From positions 2,945,192 through 3,009,191 of the forward strand of contig JAHBVT010000001.1 in the NCBI GenBank assembly GCA_019637355.1: 64,000 nucleotides of DNA. The letters run 5' to 3'. Shown piece after piece: positions 16,702-25,704 of this stretch; position 1 is the stretch's first letter, and each line of letters opens with the position of its first letter. Source of the stretch: Gemmatimonadaceae bacterium (GTDB lineage: Bacteria > Gemmatimonadota > Gemmatimonadetes > Gemmatimonadales > Gemmatimonadaceae). A program made the translations under genes and the position numbers. The notes under the pieces are model-generated. The model had not been told where the DNA came from, searched no databases, and was given only the letters and a program-made list of their open reading frames with translations.

Positions 16702-17657
16702 GCCTCGCTCTCCCCATTCTTGGCTGCGGGGGCGCTGCCTCGGATGTCCAAGAAAATCAAGGCTTTCGGGTCGCTTTGCTGACGCCGGGACCGGTCTCCG
16801 ATCAATCCTGGAACGCCGCGGCCTACGACGGCCTGATGCGCATCCGCGACTCCCTCGGAGCGACCGTCCGTCAGGTGCAGACGCGCACTCCAGCCGAGTT
16901 CGAGGAGAACTACCGGCAGTACGGCGCCAGCGGCTATTCGCTCGTGATTGGCCACGGTTTCGAGTTCCAGGAAGCCGCCCAGCGCGTCGCGCCGGCATAT
17001 CCGCAGTCGATCTTCGCCACGACCGGCGGCACGGGCGTTGGCCCGAATATCGCCGCGATGAGCTTCGCCTTCGACGAACCGTCCTATCTCGCCGGGATGG
17101 CGGCCGCGGGCGTCTCGAAGTCCAAGATTCTTGCGGTCATCGGAGGCACGGAGCTCCCGCCGGTGCGGGCGAGCTTCGATGCCTTCGTGGCGGGCGCAAA
17201 GGCGATCGATCCGAGCATCCGCGTTCGCACGGCCTTCCTCGGCAACTGGGACGACGCCGGTGCGGGCAAGGAGCAGGCCTTGGCGCTCATCGCGCGCGGG
17301 GCCGACGTGATCTTCCAGAACGCCGACGCCGCAGGCCAGGGCATCTTCCAAGCCGTGCGCGAGTCGCGCGGCGTCTGGATCATCGGATCGAACGCAGACC
17401 AGAACGCACTGGCGCCGGACGTGACGCTGGGCTCCGTCGTCATCGATATCCCGCACGCGTTCCTGTTGCTCGCCGATGAGGTGAAATCCGGTCGCTTCGC
17501 ACCGCGGGTCGTGCGCTTCGCGACCGCCTCGGACGTCGTGCGTTGGGTTCCCAACCCGGCGGTCTCCGCGATTCCCCCGTCGCTCGCGTCGCGCATCGAC
17601 AGCACTCGCGCAGCGTTTGCCGCCGACCGAGGCCCCACGCTGGCAGCACCGCAATGA
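16656..17657 (+). CDS. BMP family nucleoside-binding lipoprotein
   Basis: A periplasmic substrate-binding lipoprotein of the basic-membrane-protein (PnrA/Med) family, which binds purine and other nucleosides for ABC import. GTG 16656 gives a compact signal peptide ending in lipobox ILGC; a GTG at 16614 would lie upstream of the TATAAT element. Family landmarks are VALLTPGPVSDQSWNAAAYDG, IGHGFEFQEAA, the FDEPSYLAGMAA segment and IGSNADQNA. It overlaps the Nif3-like gene by four bases, first in a five-gene overlapping operon. Confidence 0.92.
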   Translation: MQLIRHIAWTVVFIHSLALPILGCGGAASDVQENQGFRVALLTPGPVSDQSWNAAAYDGLMRIRDSLGATVRQVQTRTPAEFEENYRQYGASGYSLVIGHGFEFQEAAQRVAPAYPQSIFATTGGTGVGPNIAAMSFAFDEPSYLAGMAAAGVSKSKILAVIGGTELPPVRASFDAFVAGAKAIDPSIRVRTAFLGNWDDAGAGKEQALALIARGADVIFQNADAAGQGIFQAVRESRGVWIIGSNADQNALAPDVTLGSVVIDIPHAFLLLADEVKSGRFAPRVVRFATASDVVRWVPNPAVSAIPPSLASRIDSTRAAFAADRGPTLAAPQ

Positions 17658-18430
17658 CAGTCTCGCTCAGCGATCTCGCGGCCTACCTCGAGCCGCTACT
17701 CCAGATCTCCACGACGCCGGACTATCCGCCGGCGCTCAACGGCGTGCAGGTCGGGCATCGCGGGCCTGTGCGGAAACTGGCGGCGGCGGTTGACGCGTCA
17801 CAGCGCACGATTGCGATGGCAGCCGCCGCCAATGCCAACGTGCTCCTCGTGCACCACGGCCTGTTCTGGGGTGGCAACCGTCCCCTGACCGGCGCGCACG
17901 AAGCGCGCGTGCGCGCCCTCTTCGAGCACGACATCGCGCTGTACTCGGCGCACTTGCCGCTCGATGCGCACACCACGTTCGGCAACTCGCGCCTGTTAGC
18001 GTCAACGCTCGGCCTTACGCCGACCGGCGGCTTCGCGGCATACCAGCACATTCACTGCGGCGTTCGTGGCGAGGCAGACCTCGACACTGCGGCGCTGGCC
18101 GCGCGCATTCGCGGGTGGGCCGCGCCCCTGGGCCATCACGCCGTCGTGTCCCCCATTCCGGCCGGCCATCGCACCCGGCGCTGGGCCATTTGCTCGGGCT
18201 CCGGCGCGCAGCAGGAGACTCTGCGCGAAGCGTATGCCACAGGAGTGGACACGCTCATCGTTGGCGAAGGTCCGCACTGGAGCGCGGTGGAGGCGGAGGA
18301 GTCCGGGCTCGTGATCGTCTACGCTGGTCACTATGCGACCGAGACGCTGGGGGTCCGCGCGCTCACCGAACACCTGGGCGCGCACTTCGACCTGCCGTGG
18401 GAGTTCGTGCACGCGCCGACCGGGCTGTGA
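17654..18430 (+). CDS. Nif3-like dinuclear metal-centre protein
   Basis: 258 residues of the Nif3/YqfO/YbgI family, which forms hexameric rings with a two-metal site; the biochemical function is unsettled (older annotations call it GTP cyclohydrolase I type 2). Metal ligands are visible in VLLVHHGLFW (adjacent His), YSAHLPLDAH (His, Asp) and near the C-terminus in VYAGHYATET (His, Glu). It lacks the middle PII-like domain of longer members. It is embedded in the nucleoside importer operon with four-base overlaps at both ends. Confidence 0.93.
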   Translation: MTVSLSDLAAYLEPLLQISTTPDYPPALNGVQVGHRGPVRKLAAAVDASQRTIAMAAAANANVLLVHHGLFWGGNRPLTGAHEARVRALFEHDIALYSAHLPLDAHTTFGNSRLLASTLGLTPTGGFAAYQHIHCGVRGEADLDTAALAARIRGWAAPLGHHAVVSPIPAGHRTRRWAICSGSGAQQETLREAYATGVDTLIVGEGPHWSAVEAEESGLVIVYAGHYATETLGVRALTEHLGAHFDLPWEFVHAPTGL

Positions 18431-19881
18431 GCGCAGCGGCGCTCGCCCTCCACGACATCCACAAGCGCTTCGGCGAGACGCAGGCGCTGGCCGGTGCGTC
18501 GTGCGTGGTGCGCGCCGGCACGGTGCACGCCCTGCTCGGCGAGAACGGCGCAGGCAAGACCACGCTGATGCGCATCGCGTTCGGAATGCTCGCGCCTGAT
18601 GCCGGACAAGTCGCGTGCGCCGACCGGCGCGGGCCCTTTGTGTCGGAGCGCGAGGCGATTGCGGCGGGCATCGGGATGGTGCACCAGCACTTTATGCTCG
18701 TGCCCGCGCTGAGCGTCGCGGAAAACGTTGCGCTCGGCGGCCGCGGCCCCCTCCGCCCTGATTCCGTGGCGGAGCGCGTGCGCACGGTGAGCGAACGAAT
18801 GGGCCTGCACATCGACCCCGCGGCGACCGTGCGCGACCTTCCGGTAGGTGCGCAGCAGCGCGCTGAGTTGGTACGCGCGCTGGCGCGCGATGCGCGCGTG
18901 GTCATCCTCGACGAACCCACCGCCGTGTTGACGCCGAGCGAGAGCGATGAGCTCTATCGGTGGATGCGTCGCTTCGCCGCGGACGGGGGGAGCGTGGTGC
19001 TGGTCACGCACAAGGTGCGCGAAGCCTTGGCCGTGGCCGATGACGTCACGGTGCTGCGGCGCGGGCGCACCGTGCTGACCGGTACCGCTGCTGCGCTTGG
19101 CGAGGCTGACGTGCTCGAGGCGATCGTCGGTACGGCGATCGCGACGACGGACGAGACGCCCCTGCCGAGTTCAAGTGGCGAGGTCGTGTTCGCGCTGGAA
19201 GCGGCGACGGTGGCGGACGACACCGGCGTCGTGCGGTTGCACCCGACCACGCTGACTGTCCGACGCGGTGAAATCCTCGGAGTGCTCGGCGTCGAGGGTG
19301 CGGGGCAGCGCGAGCTCCTGCGGCTGCTCGCCGGACGGCTCGCGCCGAGCAGCGGTCGGGTGCACGCGCCGGCGCGCGTGGGCTTCGTGCCTGAAGACCG
19401 GCTGCACGACGCCGTCATCCCGGAGTTCACGCTCACCGAGAACCGCGCGCTCGCTGGCGCGGGTGCGCGCCGCGGCTGGTTGGATTGGCACGCGGAGCGC
19501 GAGGCAGCGCGGGCCATCATCGATGACTTCGGTGTCCGCACGGCTGGAGAGGGTGCCGCGATGCGCACGCTGTCCGGCGGTAACCAGCAGCGGTTCGTCG
19601 TCGGGCGCGAGCGGCAGATTGCTCCCGACGCGCTGGTCGCCGAGAACCCGACGCGCGGGCTCGACGTCCGCGCAACGGCGCAGGTGCTGGCAACGATCCG
19701 CGCCGTGGCCCGCGAACAGAACGGCGCCGCCGTCGTGCACTCCAGCGATCTCGACGAGATCGTGTCGTTGACGCAGCGCGTCGTGGTCTGCTTCGGCGGC
19801 ACGGTGCGCGAGGTCGCGCCTCCCGCGCAACCCGGTGACCGCGAGCCGTACGCGCGCGCGTTGGTGGGAGCGCTGGCGTGA
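18427..19881 (+). CDS. nucleoside ABC importer, double ATP-binding subunit
   Basis: 484 residues with two fused ABC domains, as in NupO/YufO and sugar-type MglA proteins. The N-terminal half has Walker A GENGAGKTT, a Q-loop in GMVHQHFML, a degenerate signature (PVGAQQRAE) and Walker B VVILDEPT. The C-terminal half has a degenerate Walker A (GVEGAGQRE) but a good signature (LSGGNQQRF) and AENPTRGLD. Thus each composite site mixes intact and altered motifs, usual for this subfamily. GTG 18427 overlaps the nif3 stop. Confidence 0.93.
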   Translation: MSAAALALHDIHKRFGETQALAGASCVVRAGTVHALLGENGAGKTTLMRIAFGMLAPDAGQVACADRRGPFVSEREAIAAGIGMVHQHFMLVPALSVAENVALGGRGPLRPDSVAERVRTVSERMGLHIDPAATVRDLPVGAQQRAELVRALARDARVVILDEPTAVLTPSESDELYRWMRRFAADGGSVVLVTHKVREALAVADDVTVLRRGRTVLTGTAAALGEADVLEAIVGTAIATTDETPLPSSSGEVVFALEAATVADDTGVVRLHPTTLTVRRGEILGVLGVEGAGQRELLRLLAGRLAPSSGRVHAPARVGFVPEDRLHDAVIPEFTLTENRALAGAGARRGWLDWHAEREAARAIIDDFGVRTAGEGAAMRTLSGGNQQRFVVGRERQIAPDALVAENPTRGLDVRATAQVLATIRAVAREQNGAAVVHSSDLDEIVSLTQRVVVCFGGTVREVAPPAQPGDREPYARALVGALA

Positions 19882-20819
19882 CCGAGGCGCTGCTGGCCTT
19901 CTGGGACGGCGCCTTCGGCTCGGCTTTCGCCTTCTGGTCGGCGACGCTCGTGCGCGCCACGCCGTTGCTCCTCGTGGGCGTGGCACTGGCGCTGGCCTTT
20001 CGCGCGGGCGTGCTCAACATCGGCGCCGAGGGACAGCTGGTCGTCGGTGCGGTCGCGGCGGCCGTGGTCGCGCTCGCGGGCGCGTCGCTGCCAAGCGTGC
20101 TGCTTATCCCGGCAATGGTGCTGGCCGGCGCGCTCGGCGGGGCGGTGTGGGCGGGCATCGCCGCGTGGCTGCGGCAGCGCTATGGCGTGCTCGAAGTGAT
20201 CAGCACGATCATGCTGAATTTCGTCGCGGCGGCGCTCATCAGTTGGGTGGTGCGCGGCCCGTTGCAGGAGCCGACCAAGGTGTACCCGATGTCGCTGACG
20301 TTCGCGGAGGCGGCACGCTGGCCGTTCCTGCTGAGCGGACAGCGCCTGCACCTTGGATTCTTGCTCGGCGTGCTCGTTGCGATGCTCGCCTGGTACGTGC
20401 TGACGCACGCAGCGGCTGGGTTTCGGGTGCGGGCGGCGGGGGCGGGTCCACGCGCCGCCGAGAGCGCCGGGGGCATCGGCGTGCGGGGCCTCACCTCGCG
20501 CGTGTTCGTCCTCAGCGGCGCGATCGCTGGTGTGGCGGGTGCCAGCGAGGTCGGTGGCGTGACGTGGGCGCTGTACGAAGGCATCTCGCCGGGATACGGC
20601 TATACCGGCATCGCCGTCGCCTTGCTCGCGCGCCTCGATCCGCGGTGGGTGGTGGTGACGGCGGTGTTTTTCGGCGCGCTCGAGGCTGGCGGCGCGTCGA
20701 TGCAACGCATCGCCGGAGTGCCGGCCGTCTCCGTCCAGATCGTCACGGCCTGTACGCTGCTGGGCGTGCTGGCCCTCGGCCGCTGGCAGCGCACGCGTCG
20801 GTCCGCGGCGAGCGCGTGA
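19878..20819 (+). CDS. nucleoside ABC importer permease 1
   Basis: A 313-residue inner-membrane permease of the BPD_transp_2 type (NupP/YufP-like), with about nine hydrophobic segments and the family stretch LAFRAGVLNIGAEGQL near residue 35-50. It pairs with the following permease to form the heterodimeric channel. GTG 19878 overlaps the ATPase stop (GTGA); its stop overlaps the ATG of permease 2 by one base. Confidence 0.93.
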   Translation: MTEALLAFWDGAFGSAFAFWSATLVRATPLLLVGVALALAFRAGVLNIGAEGQLVVGAVAAAVVALAGASLPSVLLIPAMVLAGALGGAVWAGIAAWLRQRYGVLEVISTIMLNFVAAALISWVVRGPLQEPTKVYPMSLTFAEAARWPFLLSGQRLHLGFLLGVLVAMLAWYVLTHAAAGFRVRAAGAGPRAAESAGGIGVRGLTSRVFVLSGAIAGVAGASEVGGVTWALYEGISPGYGYTGIAVALLARLDPRWVVVTAVFFGALEAGGASMQRIAGVPAVSVQIVTACTLLGVLALGRWQRTRRSAASA

Positions 20820-21736
20820 TGCTCGAACTCGCGCTCGTGCCCTTTCTCGAAGCGGCGGTGCGCACCGCCACGCCGCTGGCCTTCGCCGCGCTCGGCGAGC
20901 TCGTCGTGGAGCGTTCCGGCACCATCAATTTGGGGTTGGAGGGAATGATCATCGCCGGTTGCGTCGGCGGAGCGGCGGCGGCGACGTGGGGTGGGGCAGG
21001 CGCCGGCTATCTCGGCGCCGCGGCCGCCGGGTTGGCGATGGCGCTGCTCTTCGCGCTGTTCGTGGTGCGCCTCGGCACCGACCAGATCATCACCGGCACG
21101 GCGCTGACGGTGCTCGGGCTTGGCGTTTCGGGGACCTGGTTCCACCTCGCACCTGCGTCGCTCGGAGCAGGCACGGCATTTCCGACGACCGGTGCCGTTG
21201 CGCTCCCGCTGCTGTCGGAGCTTCCGCTCGTCGGGCGCGTGCTCTTCACGCAGGCCGTGCCGACCTACGCACTGCTCGTCGCCGTGCCCGTGCTCGCGTG
21301 GTGGATGGCGCGTACACACGCGGGCTTGGCGTTGCGGGCAGTGGGCGAGTCGCCTGAGGCCACCGCAGCGGCGGGGCTCGCGCCGTCGCGGATTCGCACC
21401 GTGGCTATCTGCTTTGGCGGCGTGATGGGCGGACTGTGCGGCGGCACGCTTGTGCTTGCGCAGGTGGGCGCGTTCAACGAGGGAATGAGCGCCGGCCGTG
21501 GCTTCATCGCGATCGCGATCGTCGTGCTGGGGCGTTGGACGCCGTGGGGAACGGCCGGCGCCGCGCTGGTGTTCGGTGCGGCCTTCGCGCTGCAGTATCT
21601 CGTGCAGTCCCTCGGGCTCGACCTCCCGTATCAGCTGTTTCTCGCGACGCCCTACGTGCTCACGCTGCTCTTGCTGGCGTCGCTGCGCGGGCGGGCGCGG
21701 GCCCCCGCGCATCTCGGACGCGCCGACGCAGCCTAG
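20819..21736 (+). CDS. nucleoside ABC importer permease 2
   Basis: 305 residues, NupQ/YufQ-like permease with the diagnostic ERSGTINLGLEGMI segment near residue 30-45, LGTDQIITGTAL and a C-terminal helix bundle. Its TAG stop lies within CTAG, which it shares with the stop of the gene on the opposite strand. This completes the importer operon. Confidence 0.93.
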   Translation: MLELALVPFLEAAVRTATPLAFAALGELVVERSGTINLGLEGMIIAGCVGGAAAATWGGAGAGYLGAAAAGLAMALLFALFVVRLGTDQIITGTALTVLGLGVSGTWFHLAPASLGAGTAFPTTGAVALPLLSELPLVGRVLFTQAVPTYALLVAVPVLAWWMARTHAGLALRAVGESPEATAAAGLAPSRIRTVAICFGGVMGGLCGGTLVLAQVGAFNEGMSAGRGFIAIAIVVLGRWTPWGTAGAALVFGAAFALQYLVQSLGLDLPYQLFLATPYVLTLLLLASLRGRARAPAHLGRADAA

Positions 21737-21963
21737 CGCGACGGCGGAAGGTAGGGGCCGCCGAGGTCCCAGTGCCACGCCTCGCGGCGCTCTCCGCTCC
21801 GCGGGTCCTTGAGCGGGTGGTACTGCAGGCGTTCCGCGGGAATTCCGACGCGCGCGCCCCACGCGAGGAGTCGCTCGCGATCCGTCGACACCAAGTGCGC
21901 CATCGGACGGCCTTTCCAGACGTGCCGGTGCAGCCACAGGCCGCCGTCCATCGCGTGGATCAT
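21733..21963 (-). CDS. small DUF4031-like protein
   Basis: At least 76 residues, with segments (WKGRPMAHLVSTD, LLAWGARVGIPAERLQYHPL, HWDLGGPYLPP) that recall DUF4031 proteins of unknown function. The start is unresolved: ATG 21963 is the first good start, but third-position GC bias continues upstream to about 22040 with no ATG, GTG or TTG until 22179, which would overlap the pilin gene by 118 bases. The last four bases overlap the importer permease stop on the other strand. Confidence 0.6.
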   Translation of the reverse strand: MIHAMDGGLWLHRHVWKGRPMAHLVSTDRERLLAWGARVGIPAERLQYHPLKDPRSGERREAWHWDLGGPYLPPSR

Positions 21964-22061
21964 CCCGTCGCGGCGCTTGGCGAACTCGGTCCACTCCGTG
22001 AGCAGGGCGCGGGGGTCCTTGGGCGGCGGAATCTGCGGGGCACGAAACGGCCCGGCGCCGC

Positions 22062-22481
22062 TCAGCGACAGCTGACGACTCCCTCGGGATCTCCGGGATA
22101 CGGCGGGGACGGCACGGTGCCCGAGTAGACCGCGCAGGTCAGCGGAAACGACTGCGGGTGGGTCACCTTGGCCGACCATCCCATGTTGTTGGCCGAAATG
22201 ATCGTGAGCACCACGCCTTTGCTCGTGCTGTACTTCAGCAGGGAGGCGTCGTTCGTGTACGCGGAGTGCTCGTGGAAATAGGCTTCCTGGGCGCTCGCCA
22301 GATTGCGGAGGTCGGCGCGCAGCGCGGCGGCGTTTGCCTTCCCCTTCGTGTTCTGGAACTTCGGGACGGCGATGGCCGCGATGATCCCGATGATCACCAC
22401 GACAATCAGTAGCTCGATGAGCGTGAAGCCGCGTCGAAGTCGTGCTGCGGTCAAGTGAATCTCGAGAGAGGGGAATGGCAC
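22062..22481 (-). CDS. type IV pilin or type II pseudopilin
   Basis: A prepilin with the type III signal: basic leader (ARLRRG) cut before FTLIELLIVVVIIGII, with Glu at +5, then a globular head with two Cys (LTCAVY and VVSC). 139 residues if GTG 22481 is used; TTG 22454 would give a more typical nine-residue leader. It could be a major PilA-like pilin or a minor pilin of a fibre or secretion system. No other pilus genes are nearby. Confidence 0.88.
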   Translation of the reverse strand: MPFPSLEIHLTAARLRRGFTLIELLIVVVIIGIIAAIAVPKFQNTKGKANAAALRADLRNLASAQEAYFHEHSAYTNDASLLKYSTSKGVVLTIISANNMGWSAKVTHPQSFPLTCAVYSGTVPSPPYPGDPEGVVSCR

Positions 22482-22506
22482 ATTCGAGCGAACGTCTTAG
22501 TGACGC

Positions 22507-22528
22507 CCGTCACGCTCGAACGTGACGG
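22507..22528. repeat. 8-bp inverted repeat upstream of the pilin gene
   Basis: CCGTCACG (22507-22514) and CGTGACGG (22521-22528) flank CTCGAA, about 25 bases before the pilin start. It is positioned like an operator. The 22529-22718 interval otherwise shows no gene, only a possible weak promoter for the pilin. Confidence 0.4.
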
Positions 22529-22718
22529 CCACACCATAATCGATAGGTATCGGCGAATATTGGCAAGGCCCGCGCCGCTACGGGGGGTGTTTGCGCAACC
22601 TGTTCAGCTTCAACGCTTTGGGGGTCACCGGGCGGCATCGAGCCGGTAGCGCCTCGCACCGGAGATGTCGACGATTGCCGCATCCTGCAACGGCGTCGCG
22701 GTACGCGACACCGCTCTC

Positions 22719-25694
22719 TCACGCCTTGGCGACCAACCAATTCTCGCCGGCGCCGATGTCCACGACCAGCGGCACCCGGAGCTTGACCGCTGCCGTCATC
22801 TCGCGATTGACCAACGCGCGCAGGCGGGGCTCTTCCTCCGGCGGGCACTCGAACACCAGCTCGTCGTGCACCTGCAGCAGCATCCGCGATGCAAGTCGCT
22901 CCGCCTCGAGAGCCGCCTGGATGCGAATCATCGCCACCTTGATGAGATCGGCCGCGGATCCTTGGATCGGGGAGTTCTGCGCGAGCCGCTCGCCGAAGGC
23001 GCGGGTGTTGAAGTTGCGGTCCTTGATCTCCGGGATGTAGCGCCGCCGTTTGAACAGCGTCTCGACGTACCCGCGCTCCCGGGCATCGGCCACCGAGCCA
23101 TCGAGCCACTGGCGCACGCCGGCGAAGCGCTCGAAGTACGTCTCGATGAAGGCCTTGGCCTCGGCGTGTTCGATCTTGAGCTGCCGCGAGAGCGCGTGGG
23201 CGCCCTGGCCGTAGATCGTGGCGAAGTTGATGGTCTTGGCGCGCGAGCGCATCTCGGAGGTCACGGCCTCGAGGGGCACGCCGAAGATGACACTCGCCGT
23301 CTGGCGGTGGATGTCGCCGCCGGCCTCAAACGCCGCGACGAACGCCGGGTCGCCGCTCAGGTGCGCGAGCAGGCGCAGTTCAATCTGGGAGTAGTCAGCC
23401 GCCAGCAGCATCCACCCCGCGCGCGGAATGAAGCCGCGCCGGATGTCCTTTCCAAGCTCGCGGCGAATCGGGATGTTCTGGAGATTCGGGTCGTGGGAGG
23501 CGAGGCGGCCGGTGCTCGCGACCGTCTGTGCATACGACGTGTGCAGGCGCCCGGTGCGCGGGTTCACCAAGCCCGGCAGCGTGTCGAGGTACGTGCTCTC
23601 GAGCTTGGCCAGCTCGCGGTGCTCCATCAGGAGCTGCGGCAGCACGTGCCCTTCGTCGGCGAGCTCTTGTAGCACACTCGCGTCGGTACTCGGCCCCGTC
23701 GCCGTCTTCTTCTTGATGGGCAGACCGAGCTTCTCGAAGAGAATCGTCCGCAGCTGCGGGTTGCTGTTGACGTTGAACGTCTCGCCCGCCTCGGCGTGGA
23801 TCTGCTTCTCGAGCTCAAGGCGCGCCGTCTCAAAGCGCGTCTTGAGCGAGCGGAACCACGGAACATCGATGGTGATGCCGGTCCACTCCATCTCGGCCAG
23901 CACGTCAACGAGCGGGAGCTCCACCTCCCGGAGCAACGCCATCGCGTCCTGCTCGGCGAGCCGCGGCAGGAACAGCTCGCGCAAGCGCAGGGCGACGTCG
24001 CTGTCGGCGCAGGAGTAGTCGCGCGCCGCGACGATCGGTACCTCGTCGTACGGCATCTGCTGCTTGCCCTTGCCGCAGAGCTCGTCGTAGCCGGTCATCG
24101 CGACGCCGAGAAACTCCACGGCGAGCGCATCGATGGCGTGCGAACGACGGCTCGGGTCGAGTACGTAGCTGGCGAGCATCGAGTCGAAGTCCACGCCGCG
24201 CAGCGTGATGCCAGCGCGTCGCAGCACCAGCAGGTCGTACTTCACGTTGTGCGCGGTCTTCTTGACCGACGCGTCCTCGAGCAGCGCGCGCAACGGCGCC
24301 ATCGCGTCGCTGTCCAGGGACGGGAGGTTCACGACCGGCTGCGGCCCCTCGGCAAGCAGGCGCGCGGCGATGCTGGCCGGGGCCGCGCCGGCCTTCGCCT
24401 TCACCGGTGCCGGCGCGTCACCGAGCGCGAGGCCGCCCTGCGCAGAGCCCGGCGCACGGTGCGCGAAGGGCAGGTACCAGGCCTTGCCGGGCGCCGTGCC
24501 GACGGAGATCGCCACGAGGTTCGCGCGCATCGGGGTGATGATCGGCGGCGCGCCATCGTCGAGCACCGTCTCGGTGTCCACCGCGATGACACCTGCGGCG
24601 CGTGCTTCTGCGATTACCGCGGCGACGAGCTCCGGCGTGTCCGCGACGCGGTAATCCAGCGCTACCGGATCCGGCGTTCCCGGCACGGCGGCACGGGCGT
24701 TGCGCGCGCTCACCATATGGCCTTCGACGTCCGCCGCCGACTCGGCGGAGCGCTCGAGCGCGGCGCTCGGCGCGGCGCCCGCAGCCTCGGCGTTGACCGC
24801 CGCCGCGCGGGCCGCGCTATTGAACTCCAGTTCCACGAAGAGGTCGCGCAGCGCGGCCCAGTCCGGAGTGTCGAGCGTGAGGCTCGTGAGATCCAGCGTG
24901 ACGGCGAGGTCGCGCTGCAGCGTCACGAGCTGCTTGGAGAGCCGCGCCTCGGCTTCGTGGTTCTTGAGGGCGTTGCGTGCGCGCGTCGGTTCGATCTCCT
25001 CCACGTGCGCGAGCATATTCTCGACCGTGCCCCACTTCTCGATCAGGGCGAGCGCGCCTTTGTCGCCGATGCCCTTCACGCCGGGAACGTTGTCGGCAGT
25101 GTCGCCGACGAGCGCCAGGTAGTCGATCACGCGCTCTGCGGGGACGCCGAGTCGCTCGTGCGCGTTCTCGACGCCATACCACTTCTCGGTGGTACGTCCT
25201 GGCGGACCGTGCCAGGGGTTCAGCACCCACACGCCTGGCTCGACGAGCTGTAGCAAGTCCTTGTCGCCGGAGACGACACAGACCTCGAGGCCCGCCGCCA
25301 CGCCCTGCGGCGCGAGCGTGGCGATGACGTCGTCCGCCTCGAAGCCGTCGAGTTCGAGCGTCGGGATCCGATAGGCTTCGAGCAGTTGCTGCACGCGCTC
25401 GACGCCGGTGTCGAAGTCCTGCTGCTCTTCATCCGGCAGCGCGACGCGGTTGGCCTTGTAGGCCTCAAGCAGTTCCTCGCGCCCGGAGGAACCGGCGTCG
25501 CTGACCCAGCCGAGGTAGTCGGGTTTGTGCTTCTCGATCAATCGACGCAGGAACTCGCTGACGCCCTTGGCCATCCCGGTGTTTTCGCCGCGGGCGTTGC
25601 GCAGCGGCGCGCCGCCGCCCAGCGCGTGGAACGAGCGGTAGATCAGCGCGTAGCCGTCGATGAGATAGAGTCGCGGGCGTCCGGGAGTACTCAT
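22719..25694 (-). CDS. polA: DNA polymerase I
   Basis: 991-residue repair and Okazaki-fragment-maturation polymerase. Residues 1 to about 290 form the 5' nuclease (LYLIDGYALIYRSFHAL, VVSGDKDLLQL, helix-hairpin GVKGIGDKGA). About 375-600 is a 3'-5' exonuclease with intact metal ligands (AVDTET, NVKYDLL, YSCADSD), so proofreading is probably active. The C-terminal polymerase has motif A AADYSQIELRLLAHLS, motif B RSRAKTINFATIYGQG and motif C QVHDELVFE. An insert rich in Ala separates the nuclease from the exonuclease. Confidence 0.97.
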   Translation of the reverse strand: MSTPGRPRLYLIDGYALIYRSFHALGGGAPLRNARGENTGMAKGVSEFLRRLIEKHKPDYLGWVSDAGSSGREELLEAYKANRVALPDEEQQDFDTGVERVQQLLEAYRIPTLELDGFEADDVIATLAPQGVAAGLEVCVVSGDKDLLQLVEPGVWVLNPWHGPPGRTTEKWYGVENAHERLGVPAERVIDYLALVGDTADNVPGVKGIGDKGALALIEKWGTVENMLAHVEEIEPTRARNALKNHEAEARLSKQLVTLQRDLAVTLDLTSLTLDTPDWAALRDLFVELEFNSAARAAAVNAEAAGAAPSAALERSAESAADVEGHMVSARNARAAVPGTPDPVALDYRVADTPELVAAVIAEARAAGVIAVDTETVLDDGAPPIITPMRANLVAISVGTAPGKAWYLPFAHRAPGSAQGGLALGDAPAPVKAKAGAAPASIAARLLAEGPQPVVNLPSLDSDAMAPLRALLEDASVKKTAHNVKYDLLVLRRAGITLRGVDFDSMLASYVLDPSRRSHAIDALAVEFLGVAMTGYDELCGKGKQQMPYDEVPIVAARDYSCADSDVALRLRELFLPRLAEQDAMALLREVELPLVDVLAEMEWTGITIDVPWFRSLKTRFETARLELEKQIHAEAGETFNVNSNPQLRTILFEKLGLPIKKKTATGPSTDASVLQELADEGHVLPQLLMEHRELAKLESTYLDTLPGLVNPRTGRLHTSYAQTVASTGRLASHDPNLQNIPIRRELGKDIRRGFIPRAGWMLLAADYSQIELRLLAHLSGDPAFVAAFEAGGDIHRQTASVIFGVPLEAVTSEMRSRAKTINFATIYGQGAHALSRQLKIEHAEAKAFIETYFERFAGVRQWLDGSVADARERGYVETLFKRRRYIPEIKDRNFNTRAFGERLAQNSPIQGSAADLIKVAMIRIQAALEAERLASRMLLQVHDELVFECPPEEEPRLRALVNREMTAAVKLRVPLVVDIGAGENWLVAKA

Positions 25695-25704
25695 ACGCCC
25701 AAAA

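Noticed and set aside
18954-20705. 583-residue minus-strand frame opposite the ABC importer genes
   Set aside because: Low-complexity Arg/Ser/Pro composition, and it crosses the boundary of two well-supported plus-strand genes.
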